Program-made: the position numbers and the translations under genes
Shown: in pieces, positions 8,616 to 15,624 of the stretch
How positions within the stretch are numbered: position 1 is the first letter of the stretch
How the letters are laid out: every line of letters starts with the position of its first letter
NCBI GenBank assembly: GCA_021772515.1
Contig: JAJFLU010000012.1
Location: 1 to 59,446, forward strand
Direction of reading: 5' to 3'
DNA length: 59,446 bases
Origin: Opitutales bacterium
GTDB lineage: Bacteria; Verrucomicrobiota; Verrucomicrobiia; Opitutales; UBA2987
Notes under the pieces: model-generated
Seen by the model: only the letters and a program-made list of their open reading frames with translations
What the model was told of the DNA's origin: nothing
Databases searched by the model: none

Positions 8616-9002
8616 ATGGTCAAAGGAAGTTTAGGAAAAGTTTACAGAAAAGGTGATACGATAATCCGGCAGGGCGAGAGCGGAGATTGCATGTATGTCA
8701 TCCAGTTGGGCCAGGTCGAAGTGGTCCAGGAAATGGACGGTGAGGAAATAAGACTGGCCGAACTCCATGAGGGAGATTTTTTTGGAGAAATGGCAATATT
8801 TGAGCGGGAAGTGCGCTCGGCCACTGTGCGATCCCTCGGCGATTCGAGCGTTTTAACCGTGGACAAGAAAAACTTTCTTCGCCGAATCCAGGAAGACCCC
8901 TCGCTCGCCTTCCGATTGGTCCAATCCATGTCCGGACGCATCCGAAAAATGAGCGAAACCGTAACCGGACTCCGCCTAACCAAACCCCCCTGGCCCCATT
9001 AA
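8616..9002 (+). CDS. Stand-alone cyclic-nucleotide-binding (Crp-like) domain protein
   Basis: 129 aa from ATG 8616; GAGAGGAGA lies upstream. It is essentially one cNMP-binding beta-roll: GDTIIRQGESGDCMYVI at the N-terminus, the phosphate-binding cassette FGEMAIFEREVRSATV near residues 55-70 with the key Glu, Arg and Ser, and a C-terminal helix (IRKMSETVTGL). There is no helix-turn-helix, so it is not a DNA-binding Crp. Such single-domain proteins usually act as regulatory partners. The gene follows the flavoprotein by 61 bp on the same strand and could sense nucleotide signals for it; this is inference. Confidence 0.85.
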   Translation: MVKGSLGKVYRKGDTIIRQGESGDCMYVIQLGQVEVVQEMDGEEIRLAELHEGDFFGEMAIFEREVRSATVRSLGDSSVLTVDKKNFLRRIQEDPSLAFRLVQSMSGRIRKMSETVTGLRLTKPPWPH

Positions 9003-9071
9003 ACAATCGCCAGCAAATAATAACTGAGTAAATTGTAGGTTGAAAAAATATCGAGAAACGGAAACCTTATT

Positions 9072-9611
9072 TTACACTCTTTCCAATGCTAAATGAGGTA
9101 TTCGCGGTAGTTCAACTTCAATGTTATCGCCGGGCGAAACCTCTCCACTTGATACTACGACACCCATGATTCCTGCTTTCGGAATCGACTTTTTGTTTTC
9201 ATTCTCAATTAGCGCGGCTAAAAGTCCTTTCTGGAATTCCTCAATTTGCCCACATGGGTTCCTTAGGCCAGTCACTCTTATTACTGCTGATTCACCTATA
9301 CGAAGTATCGCATCACGCGGTAACGCCAAAACATCGATGCCTTCAGTAAGAATATTTTCGCCCAGATCTCCCGGCGAAACCGAAAAACCTTTTTCTTCAA
9401 GCTCACAAAGAAGTTCGGCGTGGAGCAAATGCACCTGCCTTAAATTCGGCTGGACCGGGTCCACTGCAACCCTGGAACGGTGTTTCACCGTTTTTCCACA
9501 ATGAGCATCATCTTCAACCCCCAAACCTTCAAGCACCGTTATGCTCACGCAAACTTTTTTGCTGAACCTGTGCTCATCGCTTCGACTAACCGAAACCACC
9601 TTTTTTTTCAT
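9072..9611 (-). CDS. MOSC-domain protein
   Basis: 179 aa, ATG at 9611. MOSC landmarks: RQVHLLHAELLCELEEKGF near residues 58-76, PGDLGENILTEGIDVLALP near 80-98, and VTGLRNPC with the conserved Cys near 119. These domains carry or bind sulfur or molybdenum cofactor (MoCo sulfurase C-terminal family). No partner domain is present, so this is a stand-alone MOSC protein. It is read after the GNAT gene on the minus strand, separated by an imperfect hairpin (9627-9669). Confidence 0.88.
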   Translation of the reverse strand: MKKKVVSVSRSDEHRFSKKVCVSITVLEGLGVEDDAHCGKTVKHRSRVAVDPVQPNLRQVHLLHAELLCELEEKGFSVSPGDLGENILTEGIDVLALPRDAILRIGESAVIRVTGLRNPCGQIEEFQKGLLAALIENENKKSIPKAGIMGVVVSSGEVSPGDNIEVELPRIPHLALERV

Positions 9612-9626
9612 TTTCTAGATAACGCT

Positions 9627-9669
9627 TAAGGTGAGCGGCGACGCATAAGCTGTCCGCTCTCGCACCTTA
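9627..9669 (-). other. Imperfect hairpin between GNAT and MOSC genes
   Basis: TAAGGTG (9627-9633) pairs with CACCTTA (9663-9669) and AGCGG (9634-9638) with CCGCT (9654-9658); the right arm has four extra bases (9659-9662), giving a 7+5 bp two-step stem with a one-sided bulge and a 15-nt loop. On the minus strand it is followed by AAGCGTTATC. The bulged two-step stem and the GCGTTA end recall integron attC sites, but matching outer R boxes are not convincing. There is no U-tract, so it is not a classical terminator. Confidence 0.4.
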
Positions 9670-10098
9670 TTCGTCGATTTCTGTGGGAATGATTTCCAGT
9701 GTGAGGGAGTAGTCGGTAAATCCGACCGATCGCCAGTAGGTAACTGCTGGTACATTTGACGTTAACACATCTACTGTTAATCGTTTGTCAATTGGCCAGA
9801 TTTCCTTCTTGAGAATAACGATGGCTTCTTTGCCAATACCGTGACGTCTTTTTTTTCGATCTACGAATAGTTGCCGCACGTAGATATCTTTGTCATCTTC
9901 TCGGTAGAGCGCATAGGCCACCGGGGTTGTGCCAGTATGGAAAAGCACAGCCTTGTAGTCGCCATTCAGCCATGCCTTCATTCGCTCTCGAAGTTGCTCC
10001 ACTGACATTGAATTCCTGTGTCCTTCATCTTGGGTAAGATGATAATTCCATTCAGCAAGGAGGTCCAGATCGCTTTCAGTTCCGAATCTGTATTTCAT
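9667..10098 (-). CDS. GNAT-family N-acetyltransferase
   Basis: 143 aa, ATG at 10098. Acetyl-CoA-binding motif A is visible: YVRQLFVDRKKRRHGIGKEA near residues 73-92, with R/Q-x-x-G-x-G/A reduced to RRHGIG. The C-terminal motif B region (VTYWRSVGFTDY) is also typical. The acceptor substrate is unknown. It lies upstream of the MOSC gene on the same strand with a hairpin between them; both are common accessory or cassette-type genes. Confidence 0.85.
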   Translation of the reverse strand: MKYRFGTESDLDLLAEWNYHLTQDEGHRNSMSVEQLRERMKAWLNGDYKAVLFHTGTTPVAYALYREDDKDIYVRQLFVDRKKRRHGIGKEAIVILKKEIWPIDKRLTVDVLTSNVPAVTYWRSVGFTDYSLTLEIIPTEIDE

Positions 10099-10648
10099 AG
10101 GAGAGATCTTCCGGCGGACAAAATATAGGTGGTAAAAACGACGTGAAAATTAGACATCATATCCTTGGGGATGCTATGTTCAAGAATATTCGTAAATCGT
10201 TGATGAATAATGGGATCACAGGGTGTCCTTGAGCTGGAACAATGCGGCCTCACCTCATGCGCTTCGCGATAAAATGGCGGAGAGAGAGCGGGATCAGTTG
10301 AACCGCGTTCAAGTCTTGCAGACCCATGCTTTGCTTCCCAATTCCCATTTGCGTTGTGTTCCGGCGGCAGCCTTTTTCCTTTACCTCCACGCCAATGCTT
10401 TTCGCTATTCTCTGGAATAAATGGCTAATAGAGAGGGGTTGGTTGAAGTGGCTTTCCCCATTTGACCTCATCTTCGGTCGTTTCGGATATTTCGATATTT
10501 AATGCTTCAGGAGAGTTGAAAATTCAAGAAGGGTCATGCTGATTTTTTGATGTTAGGTTATTTTTCTACCCATCTATGCAACAATATGCCGAGAACTCGG
10601 CCTTGCATAAAATGATATGCCGTATAATGTTGATTTTCGATATATGAA
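10099..10648. other. 550-bp gap without a supported gene
   Basis: Between the divergent GNAT and zinc-ribbon genes. Two overlapping short open frames (10223-10420 plus, 10250-10471 minus) show no recognisable domain, no good ribosome site and no coding-like composition. The right part is AT-rich and probably holds the promoter for the zinc-ribbon gene. I see no mobile-element ends. Confidence 0.5.
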
Positions 10649-11164
10649 ATGAAAAGGAAATCCGACACATTTGGTGACTTTGGTCCAAGAAAGATGCCCG
10701 GTTACTTCTTCTTCCGTGCTGTCGATATTGATTTTGATACGGCTGTCGAAGCTGATATAGATAAACAGAATTATAGTGTAGGTCCTAGAGAATGGTATAT
10801 TGACGCCACGTTCGAGTGCCAGGTTTGTAAAAAAGAATTTCTCTGGTCTGCCTCAGAGCAGAAAACTTGGTTTGAGGACTATTATTTTTGGATAGATTCA
10901 ACACCAAATCATTGTAAAAATTGCCGAAGAGAAATTAGAGAGTTGAAGAGTGCCAGGAATGAATATGACAGATCAGTTACGAAGGCTTTGAGCGGAAGTG
11001 ATATTGAATTGAAGAAAAAAATAGTAAAATTGATTGCGATTTTGGAGGAAAATTCGAATCTTCCTAACAGAATATTGGAGAATAATAGGGTTCTAATTAA
11101 ACAAATCGGGAAGGCGGAAAATATCGCTTCTGACAATTCCGATTGCTCCGCTACTTCAATCTGA
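10649..11164 (+). CDS. Zinc-ribbon domain protein
   Basis: 171 aa. Two CXXC knuckles (CQVCKKEFLWSASEQKTWFE near residues 57-76 and CKNCRREI near 91-98) frame a W-rich stretch, matching the 'probable zinc-ribbon' family found beside other small orphan genes. The N-terminal half has an FF-rich strand and the C-terminal half (100-155) is a charged, likely coiled helix. No enzymatic motif is seen. The start ATG at 10649 is the second of two overlapping ATGs and leaves 22 bp to the next gene, with which it probably shares a transcript. Function unknown. Confidence 0.72.
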   Translation: MKRKSDTFGDFGPRKMPGYFFFRAVDIDFDTAVEADIDKQNYSVGPREWYIDATFECQVCKKEFLWSASEQKTWFEDYYFWIDSTPNHCKNCRREIRELKSARNEYDRSVTKALSGSDIELKKKIVKLIAILEENSNLPNRILENNRVLIKQIGKAENIASDNSDCSATSI

Positions 11165-11186
11165 GATATCTACGTTTTGCTGAAAA

Positions 11187-11654
11187 ATGACTTTGGAAAA
11201 CTACGTTTCTATCCTCGAGGAGTATTTTGCTCTGATTGAGAATTGCAGGTCGTTCCCAAAGTACCGTTTTTTCAATGAATGCGCGCGCTTACTTCCCGTT
11301 ATTTACTCGGCCAGCCTCGATCTCCCGAAGACCGAAGGAGGTGACGAGGAAATTGAGATTGATGAGAGCAAGTTAGCAAAGCCCATGGCCGATATCGGTA
11401 ATCTGTTGGGTGAACAAGACGCCTACCATGAGGTATTCGATCCGCTTATTGACGAGTATAGCCTAATCACCGTGATTTCTGATGATCTCTCGGATATTTA
11501 CCTGGACCTGAAATCCGGATATCTGAAATATATAAAAGGTACAGACGAGAGTATTAGTCAGGCCATTTGGGACTGGCGCTTTTCTTTACAGCATCATTTT
11601 GGCGACCACTTGGTCGACGTCATGCGGCCAATTCATCGATTAATTATGGCCTAG
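11187..11654 (+). CDS. DUF5063-like protein
   Basis: 155 aa. The C-terminal half shows the DUF5063 pattern: YHEVFDPLIDEYSLITVISDD around residues 79-99, then LSDIYLDLKSGYLKY and IWDWRFSLQHHFGDHLVDVMR. It is helical and acidic, with no signal peptide. Function of the family is unknown. It is 22 bp after the zinc-ribbon gene on the same strand. Base composition is similar to the neighbours, so no specific sign of recent transfer. Confidence 0.75.
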   Translation: MTLENYVSILEEYFALIENCRSFPKYRFFNECARLLPVIYSASLDLPKTEGGDEEIEIDESKLAKPMADIGNLLGEQDAYHEVFDPLIDEYSLITVISDDLSDIYLDLKSGYLKYIKGTDESISQAIWDWRFSLQHHFGDHLVDVMRPIHRLIMA

Positions 11655-12381
11655 CAAAGTCTTGGTTGGGGAACCATGTCTCTCCTCCAACATCCTCTGG
11701 GTTACAGTGGTTGATACCATGATTGAGTCATTCTACCGTTTGAGAATATTCAGGCAGCTTTGTGCCAGGGTAAATAAAAAACCTCCTGCTGGAGTCGCTT
11801 TGGCAGGTCCATAGAATTTCCCTGTCTCGCATGGGTGCCGTCGCCAGAATTACAGGATGAAGGGAGATTTCTGCCAATCGACGGGCAGCGCAGGTTAAGC
11901 TCACCCTGCATATCTCAGCGATTTATTCTGAAAGGGGCAGATTAAAAGTGATCCAGTTTTGGCGGTTTGGATTTGACCCACCTGGGAGGCTGTTTGGTTG
12001 CTGGCTGCTCCGCTTCGGGTAGCCGGGCATGCCCAGCACCCCGAACGTATGATTCATCGCCCTGCTTGTGTTCCGTCATAGGATCAAGCTCTGCCTTCTT
12101 TGAAGGCGAAATATGATAGTCTAAATAAACCTGATATTGTCATCAATCATGCTCGTATTTTTGCGACGTATTGATTAACAACGCTAATAACAAAAATAAC
12201 CTATCATTAATAATATTAATAATAAACTTGCATTTCATAATAAATTACAATAACTTACTAAAAGAAAAAATGACTGCCGAATATTAATTTCATCTATTAT
12301 AAATTGGTACATTTGGAACTATCAGTAAATCTAATGCCTTATGGCATCTAACTGGTGAAAATCAAAAGTTGAATACCTGGC
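11655..12381. other. 727-bp gap: possible mobile-element debris, then AT-rich promoter region
   Basis: The left part (11655-12115) is GC-richer. On the minus strand 12080 to 11949 holds a short open frame starting MTEHKQGD and ending PPKLDHF, followed by a sequence (AACTGGATCACTTTTAATC) that looks like the end of an insertion sequence of IS21 type; this is only a resemblance. The right part (12120-12381) is very AT-rich and contains a small hairpin (ATGCC-TTAT-GGCAT) about 35 bp before the first cytochrome gene. It probably holds the promoter of the cytochrome cluster. Confidence 0.4.
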
Positions 12382-13044
12382 ATGAGAAAATACCTCTGGA
12401 TTGGAATTATTCTGATGACGCCACAATACACTCAAGGGGGAAGCATCGTCGGAACCCGGCATGACCTAAGTTCAGGATCGACGCCGGAAATATGCGTGTT
12501 CTGTCACACCCCCCACAACGCCAACCTAGATCTCAACGGGCCTTTGTGGAACCGGTTTGTAACGACGCAAACGTTTATTTTGTACGACAGTGCGACTTTG
12601 GATACCAACCCAAGCCAACCAAGTCCTGTCTCCAAGCTGTGCCAGAGTTGTCATGATGGTGTAAACGCAACCAGCGTCGCTCACGGATACAACGGGAGCA
12701 ACAAACATGATCTGGTGAATCCTCCGGTCGGAGATATGCCGGATACCACTTCTTGGCCTAATTGCGAGCGCTGCCATACGGATATATACCTCGGGCGGGC
12801 ACCTAAATGGCTAGGCACAGACCTCACCGATGACCACCCAATCTCCATTGAATATCCAACCCCAAGTGTTGATCCGAATTTCAATATACCACCTGACCTT
12901 CAGGACGGCTGGACGGATGATGTTCGGCTAGTGAACGGGAAAATCGAATGCATCACCTGTCACGATGTCCACAATCCGGATTTCGCTCCCTTTCTTGTCA
13001 AATCTAATGCGGGAAGTGCTCTCTGCACGACCTGCCACAAATAG
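12382..13044 (+). CDS. Pentahaem c-type cytochrome, secreted (doubled-CXXCH type)
   Basis: 220 aa with a short Sec signal (about 1-19). Five CXXCH haem motifs at residues 38-42, 87-91, 128-132, 190-194 and 215-219; the last is one residue from the C-terminus. Order and spacing match the tetrahaem protein that follows (CHTPHNA after haem 1, LCQSCHDG at haem 2, DDHPIS, CHDVH, SALCTTCH at the end), with one extra central haem. No lipobox or membrane anchor, so periplasmic or extracellular. It opens the cytochrome cluster after an AT-rich region; the ribosome site is weak. Probable electron carrier or filament-type subunit. Confidence 0.92.
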   Translation: MRKYLWIGIILMTPQYTQGGSIVGTRHDLSSGSTPEICVFCHTPHNANLDLNGPLWNRFVTTQTFILYDSATLDTNPSQPSPVSKLCQSCHDGVNATSVAHGYNGSNKHDLVNPPVGDMPDTTSWPNCERCHTDIYLGRAPKWLGTDLTDDHPISIEYPTPSVDPNFNIPPDLQDGWTDDVRLVNGKIECITCHDVHNPDFAPFLVKSNAGSALCTTCHK

Positions 13045-13110
13045 CACTTGAACAGTTGGTTATTATTTCTGCTCCAAAACTTATAAAACTCGCAAAACTA
13101 AAGGAAGAAA

Positions 13111-13734
13111 ATGAAAGTGTCAGCAACAAGATTCATCAGTATACTAGGTGCAGCAACTATGCTCCTTGTGTCAAACACGTCGTGGGGCGCCATCTCCGGT
13201 GACCATGACTTCTCGGGTCAGGCATGGAATACTGCTGGTGAAAAGTGCAACGTGTGCCATACGCCGCACAATGCCCAAGCCACCCAGCTCATTCCGCTTT
13301 GGAACCACACCAGCACCACCGAAACTTTCACTCTCTACACCAGCTCTTCGCTGACGGCGACGGATGTGGCTGCTCCGGCCGGCGCATCAAAAGCATGCTT
13401 GAGCTGCCATGATGGAGTGACTGCGGTAGATTCCTTCGGCGGTAATACCGGGACTGTACTGATCACAGGAGACGCTAAACTCGGCACCAGCCTTGCAGAT
13501 GATCATCCGGTCTCATTTACATACGATGCAGCCCTGGCTACTTCCGACGGCGGATTAAGTGATCCAACAACCACGAATAGTGGTTTGGGTGGAACCATAG
13601 CAGTGGATCTGCTGGCTGCCGGCACCGAAATGGAGTGTTCCTCCTGTCATGATGTGCATGACGATACGAACGGCAAATACCTGGTGATGGCCAACACCGG
13701 CAGCGCTCTGTGCACCACCTGCCACACGAAGTAA
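13111..13734 (+). CDS. Tetrahaem c-type cytochrome, candidate extracellular filament subunit
   Basis: 207 aa, Sec signal about 1-26 (SNTSWGA). Four CXXCH motifs at residues 46-50, 96-100, 176-180 and 201-205; the chain ends two residues after the last. The small, Ser/Thr/Gly-rich mature chain with four evenly placed haems and no anchor is the size and haem count of OmcE-type cytochromes that polymerise into nanowires in other bacteria and archaea; sequence homology could not be tested here. Good AAGGAAG ribosome site. It is followed by a perfect intrinsic terminator, so it can be expressed apart from the downstream conduit genes, as expected for an abundant subunit. Related to the pentahaem gene 66 bp upstream. 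Confidence 0.92.
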   Translation: MKVSATRFISILGAATMLLVSNTSWGAISGDHDFSGQAWNTAGEKCNVCHTPHNAQATQLIPLWNHTSTTETFTLYTSSSLTATDVAAPAGASKACLSCHDGVTAVDSFGGNTGTVLITGDAKLGTSLADDHPVSFTYDAALATSDGGLSDPTTTNSGLGGTIAVDLLAAGTEMECSSCHDVHDDTNGKYLVMANTGSALCTTCHTK

Positions 13735-13785
13735 TCCATAAATGGGCTTGATTTCCTAAACTCATAAGCAATTAAGCATAACCTA

Positions 13786-13825
13786 TTAGCAAAAAGGCCC
13801 TTGTATATAAGGGCCTTTTTGCTAA
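13786..13825 (+). terminator. Strong intrinsic terminator after tetrahaem cytochrome gene
   Basis: A perfect 17-bp inverted repeat, TTAGCAAAAAGGCCCTT (13786-13802) and AAGGGCCTTTTTGCTAA (13809-13825), with a 6-nt loop. Five Ts fall inside the right arm. It sits 51 bp after the cytochrome stop and ends 14 bp before the start of the propeller lipoprotein gene, so it could also act as an attenuator with partial read-through. Confidence 0.85.
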
Positions 13826-13839
13826 ATAAGAAAGGCAGA

Positions 13840-14940
13840 ATGAGCCAATCAGCCCTAGTGATTGAACGAAAGACCTGGTGGTGCCTCGCGTGGGTGGGAC
13901 TCCTGTGGCTGGCATTGGCAGTGGGGTGTTCGACGCCCCAAACCCCAGTTGCGGAGAAGGAATCTATCTTCTTTCCACCTCCACCTGCGGAACCGCGCCT
14001 GCAATTTCTGGTGAGCTATTCCAGTTCCAAAGATTTGGGAGAGAATACGGGCGGCAAGTTTGCTTCCTTTGTGGTCGGTGAAGCACCACCTCCTAAATTA
14101 ATAATCAAACCCTACGGACTCGCGATCAGTGCGGGCAAACTGTATGTCTGTGATACTATCGCCAACGCCATCGAAGTCCTCGATCTGGAAAAACGCCAGA
14201 TGAGCTATTTTTCTCCGCAGGGCCAGGGGCAGCTCCGGAAACCCGTCAATATCAGTATTGATCGGGATGGAACCCGATACGTGGCAGACACCATCCGGGG
14301 CCAAGTCCTGATCTATTCCCGTGACAACAAATATGTGGAAGCCATGGGTAAACGCGGAGAAATGAAGCCGACTGATGTCGCGATTGGAGAGGACCGACTC
14401 TATATAACGGATTTAGTCAACCGAGTAGTACGGGTTTACGATAAAGCCACCCGCCAAGCTTTGTTTACCATCCCCCGGGACCCAAACGAGGAGGAGGGCA
14501 AACTATTTTCCCCAACCAATCTGGCTCTGGATTCCCAAGGTCGACTCCATGTCTCGGATACCGGCGCCTTCCGCATATTGCAATTTGATGGGGAGGGAAA
14601 ATACCTGCGCTCGATTGGAAACTTAGGCGACCGCCCTGGAGAAATGTCCCGCCCCAAAGGCATAGCTGTTGACCGCGAGGGTCGGATTTATGTGGTGGAC
14701 GCAGCGGCTCAAGTCGTTCAGGTCTTCAACTCCGAGGGAGAGCTCCTTTTGTTCTTTGGGGTGCCCAATGCGAGCGCGGCCTCGCTTGATTTACCCGCCC
14801 AAGTGGTCGTTGACTACGAGAATGTCGACTTGTTCAAGCAATATGTTGCCCCTGGTTTTCAATTGGAATTTCTGGTGCTGGTCACCAACCAGTATGGTCC
14901 CCGAAAAGTGAGCATTTACGGCTTTGTTCACCAACAATAA
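13840..14940 (+). CDS. NHL-repeat six-bladed beta-propeller lipoprotein (1)
   Basis: 366 aa from ATG 13840; an upstream TTG-type start would lie within the terminator. Signal peptide with lipobox LAVGC (Cys30), then a Pro-rich linker and NHL blades such as PYGLAISAGKLYVCDTIANA, KPVNISIDRDGTRYVADTIR, NLALDSQGRLHVSDTGAFRI and PKGIAVDREGRIYVVDAAAQ. No enzymatic residues are evident; NHL propellers of this kind usually bind proteins or ligands. First gene of a five-gene run ending with the 12-haem cytochrome. A second propeller lipoprotein lies further along the run. I infer a structural or assembly role at the outer membrane. Confidence 0.9.
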   Translation: MSQSALVIERKTWWCLAWVGLLWLALAVGCSTPQTPVAEKESIFFPPPPAEPRLQFLVSYSSSKDLGENTGGKFASFVVGEAPPPKLIIKPYGLAISAGKLYVCDTIANAIEVLDLEKRQMSYFSPQGQGQLRKPVNISIDRDGTRYVADTIRGQVLIYSRDNKYVEAMGKRGEMKPTDVAIGEDRLYITDLVNRVVRVYDKATRQALFTIPRDPNEEEGKLFSPTNLALDSQGRLHVSDTGAFRILQFDGEGKYLRSIGNLGDRPGEMSRPKGIAVDREGRIYVVDAAAQVVQVFNSEGELLLFFGVPNASAASLDLPAQVVVDYENVDLFKQYVAPGFQLEFLVLVTNQYGPRKVSIYGFVHQQ

Positions 14941-14976
14941 TATACTAACAGCCCCTACGGCTCATCAAGGCACCCC

Positions 14977-15624
14977 TTGCAGAACAGAGTATCAGAGCAC
15001 AGGGCAAAATGCCTGAGGATTTGGCCCCGATTGGCCGTCGGGGTAATCGGGTTGGCTCTACTTTGGTCAGGGTGCGCCTCCACTACCAAGGAGAAATTGC
15101 TCACATTTATCTTTCCCGATGGTTACCCTCCGACACAGGGGGAGGAAGATTCCGCCCGCCGGGAGCAAACGGAGGATACCGGAGTGTCACCCGAGTCCGA
15201 GGGAGAAGCAACAATATCTAAACCGGACCTTCCTACCGTTTGGGTTCATGAACCCTATCTACAACGCAAATGCAGCAAATGTCATGAATCAAAATATTCC
15301 CAAAAACTGCGCTACGAAAAGAGCAAACTTTGTATCTCCTGCCACGACAAATTCCTGAGGGATGTAGAATTCATTCATGCTCCGGTCGTTTCGGGGGATT
15401 GCCTCCTCTGTCACAATCCCCACAAATCTTCGTCCCAATTCCTCCTGGTGGAGACGGGTCCGGTTTTGTGTTACACCTGCCACGATCCGCTCGAATTAAG
15501 CAAAACTACCCAACATGATAGCGGGGGCTATTCCGATTGCACGACCTGCCACGATCCGCATCAAGGCAGTCGGAAATTCTATCTCAAACCCGCCGTTGAA
15601 TTACTTGTCCCCGATGAAAAATGA
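14977..15624 (+). CDS. Pentahaem c-type cytochrome lipoprotein
   Basis: 215 aa from a TTG start at 14977 (AAGG upstream; no in-frame ATG before the signal). Lipobox WSGC with Cys33, an acidic linker to about residue 80, then CXXCH motifs CSKCH, CISCH, CLLCH, CYTCH and CTTCH. The CHNPH and CHDPH motifs after haems 3 and 5 supply possible distal His ligands. It overlaps the beta-barrel gene by 4 bp (ATGA), so the two are translationally coupled; a lipid-anchored cytochrome next to a barrel is the arrangement of known porin-cytochrome conduits. Likely faces the periplasm and feeds electrons into the barrel; inference. Confidence 0.88.
   Translation: MQNRVSEHRAKCLRIWPRLAVGVIGLALLWSGCASTTKEKLLTFIFPDGYPPTQGEEDSARREQTEDTGVSPESEGEATISKPDLPTVWVHEPYLQRKCSKCHESKYSQKLRYEKSKLCISCHDKFLRDVEFIHAPVVSGDCLLCHNPHKSSSQFLLVETGPVLCYTCHDPLELSKTTQHDSGGYSDCTTCHDPHQGSRKFYLKPAVELLVPDEK

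Noticed and set aside
10223..10471. Two overlapping short frames on opposite strands in the 10.1-10.6 kb gap
   Set aside because: No recognisable domain, no convincing ribosome site, no coding signal in either; treated as chance.
13801..13839. Upstream extension of the first propeller lipoprotein starting with MYIRAFLLNKK
   Set aside because: It would start inside the terminator loop and place the lipobox too deep; ATG 13840 gives a normal lipoprotein signal.
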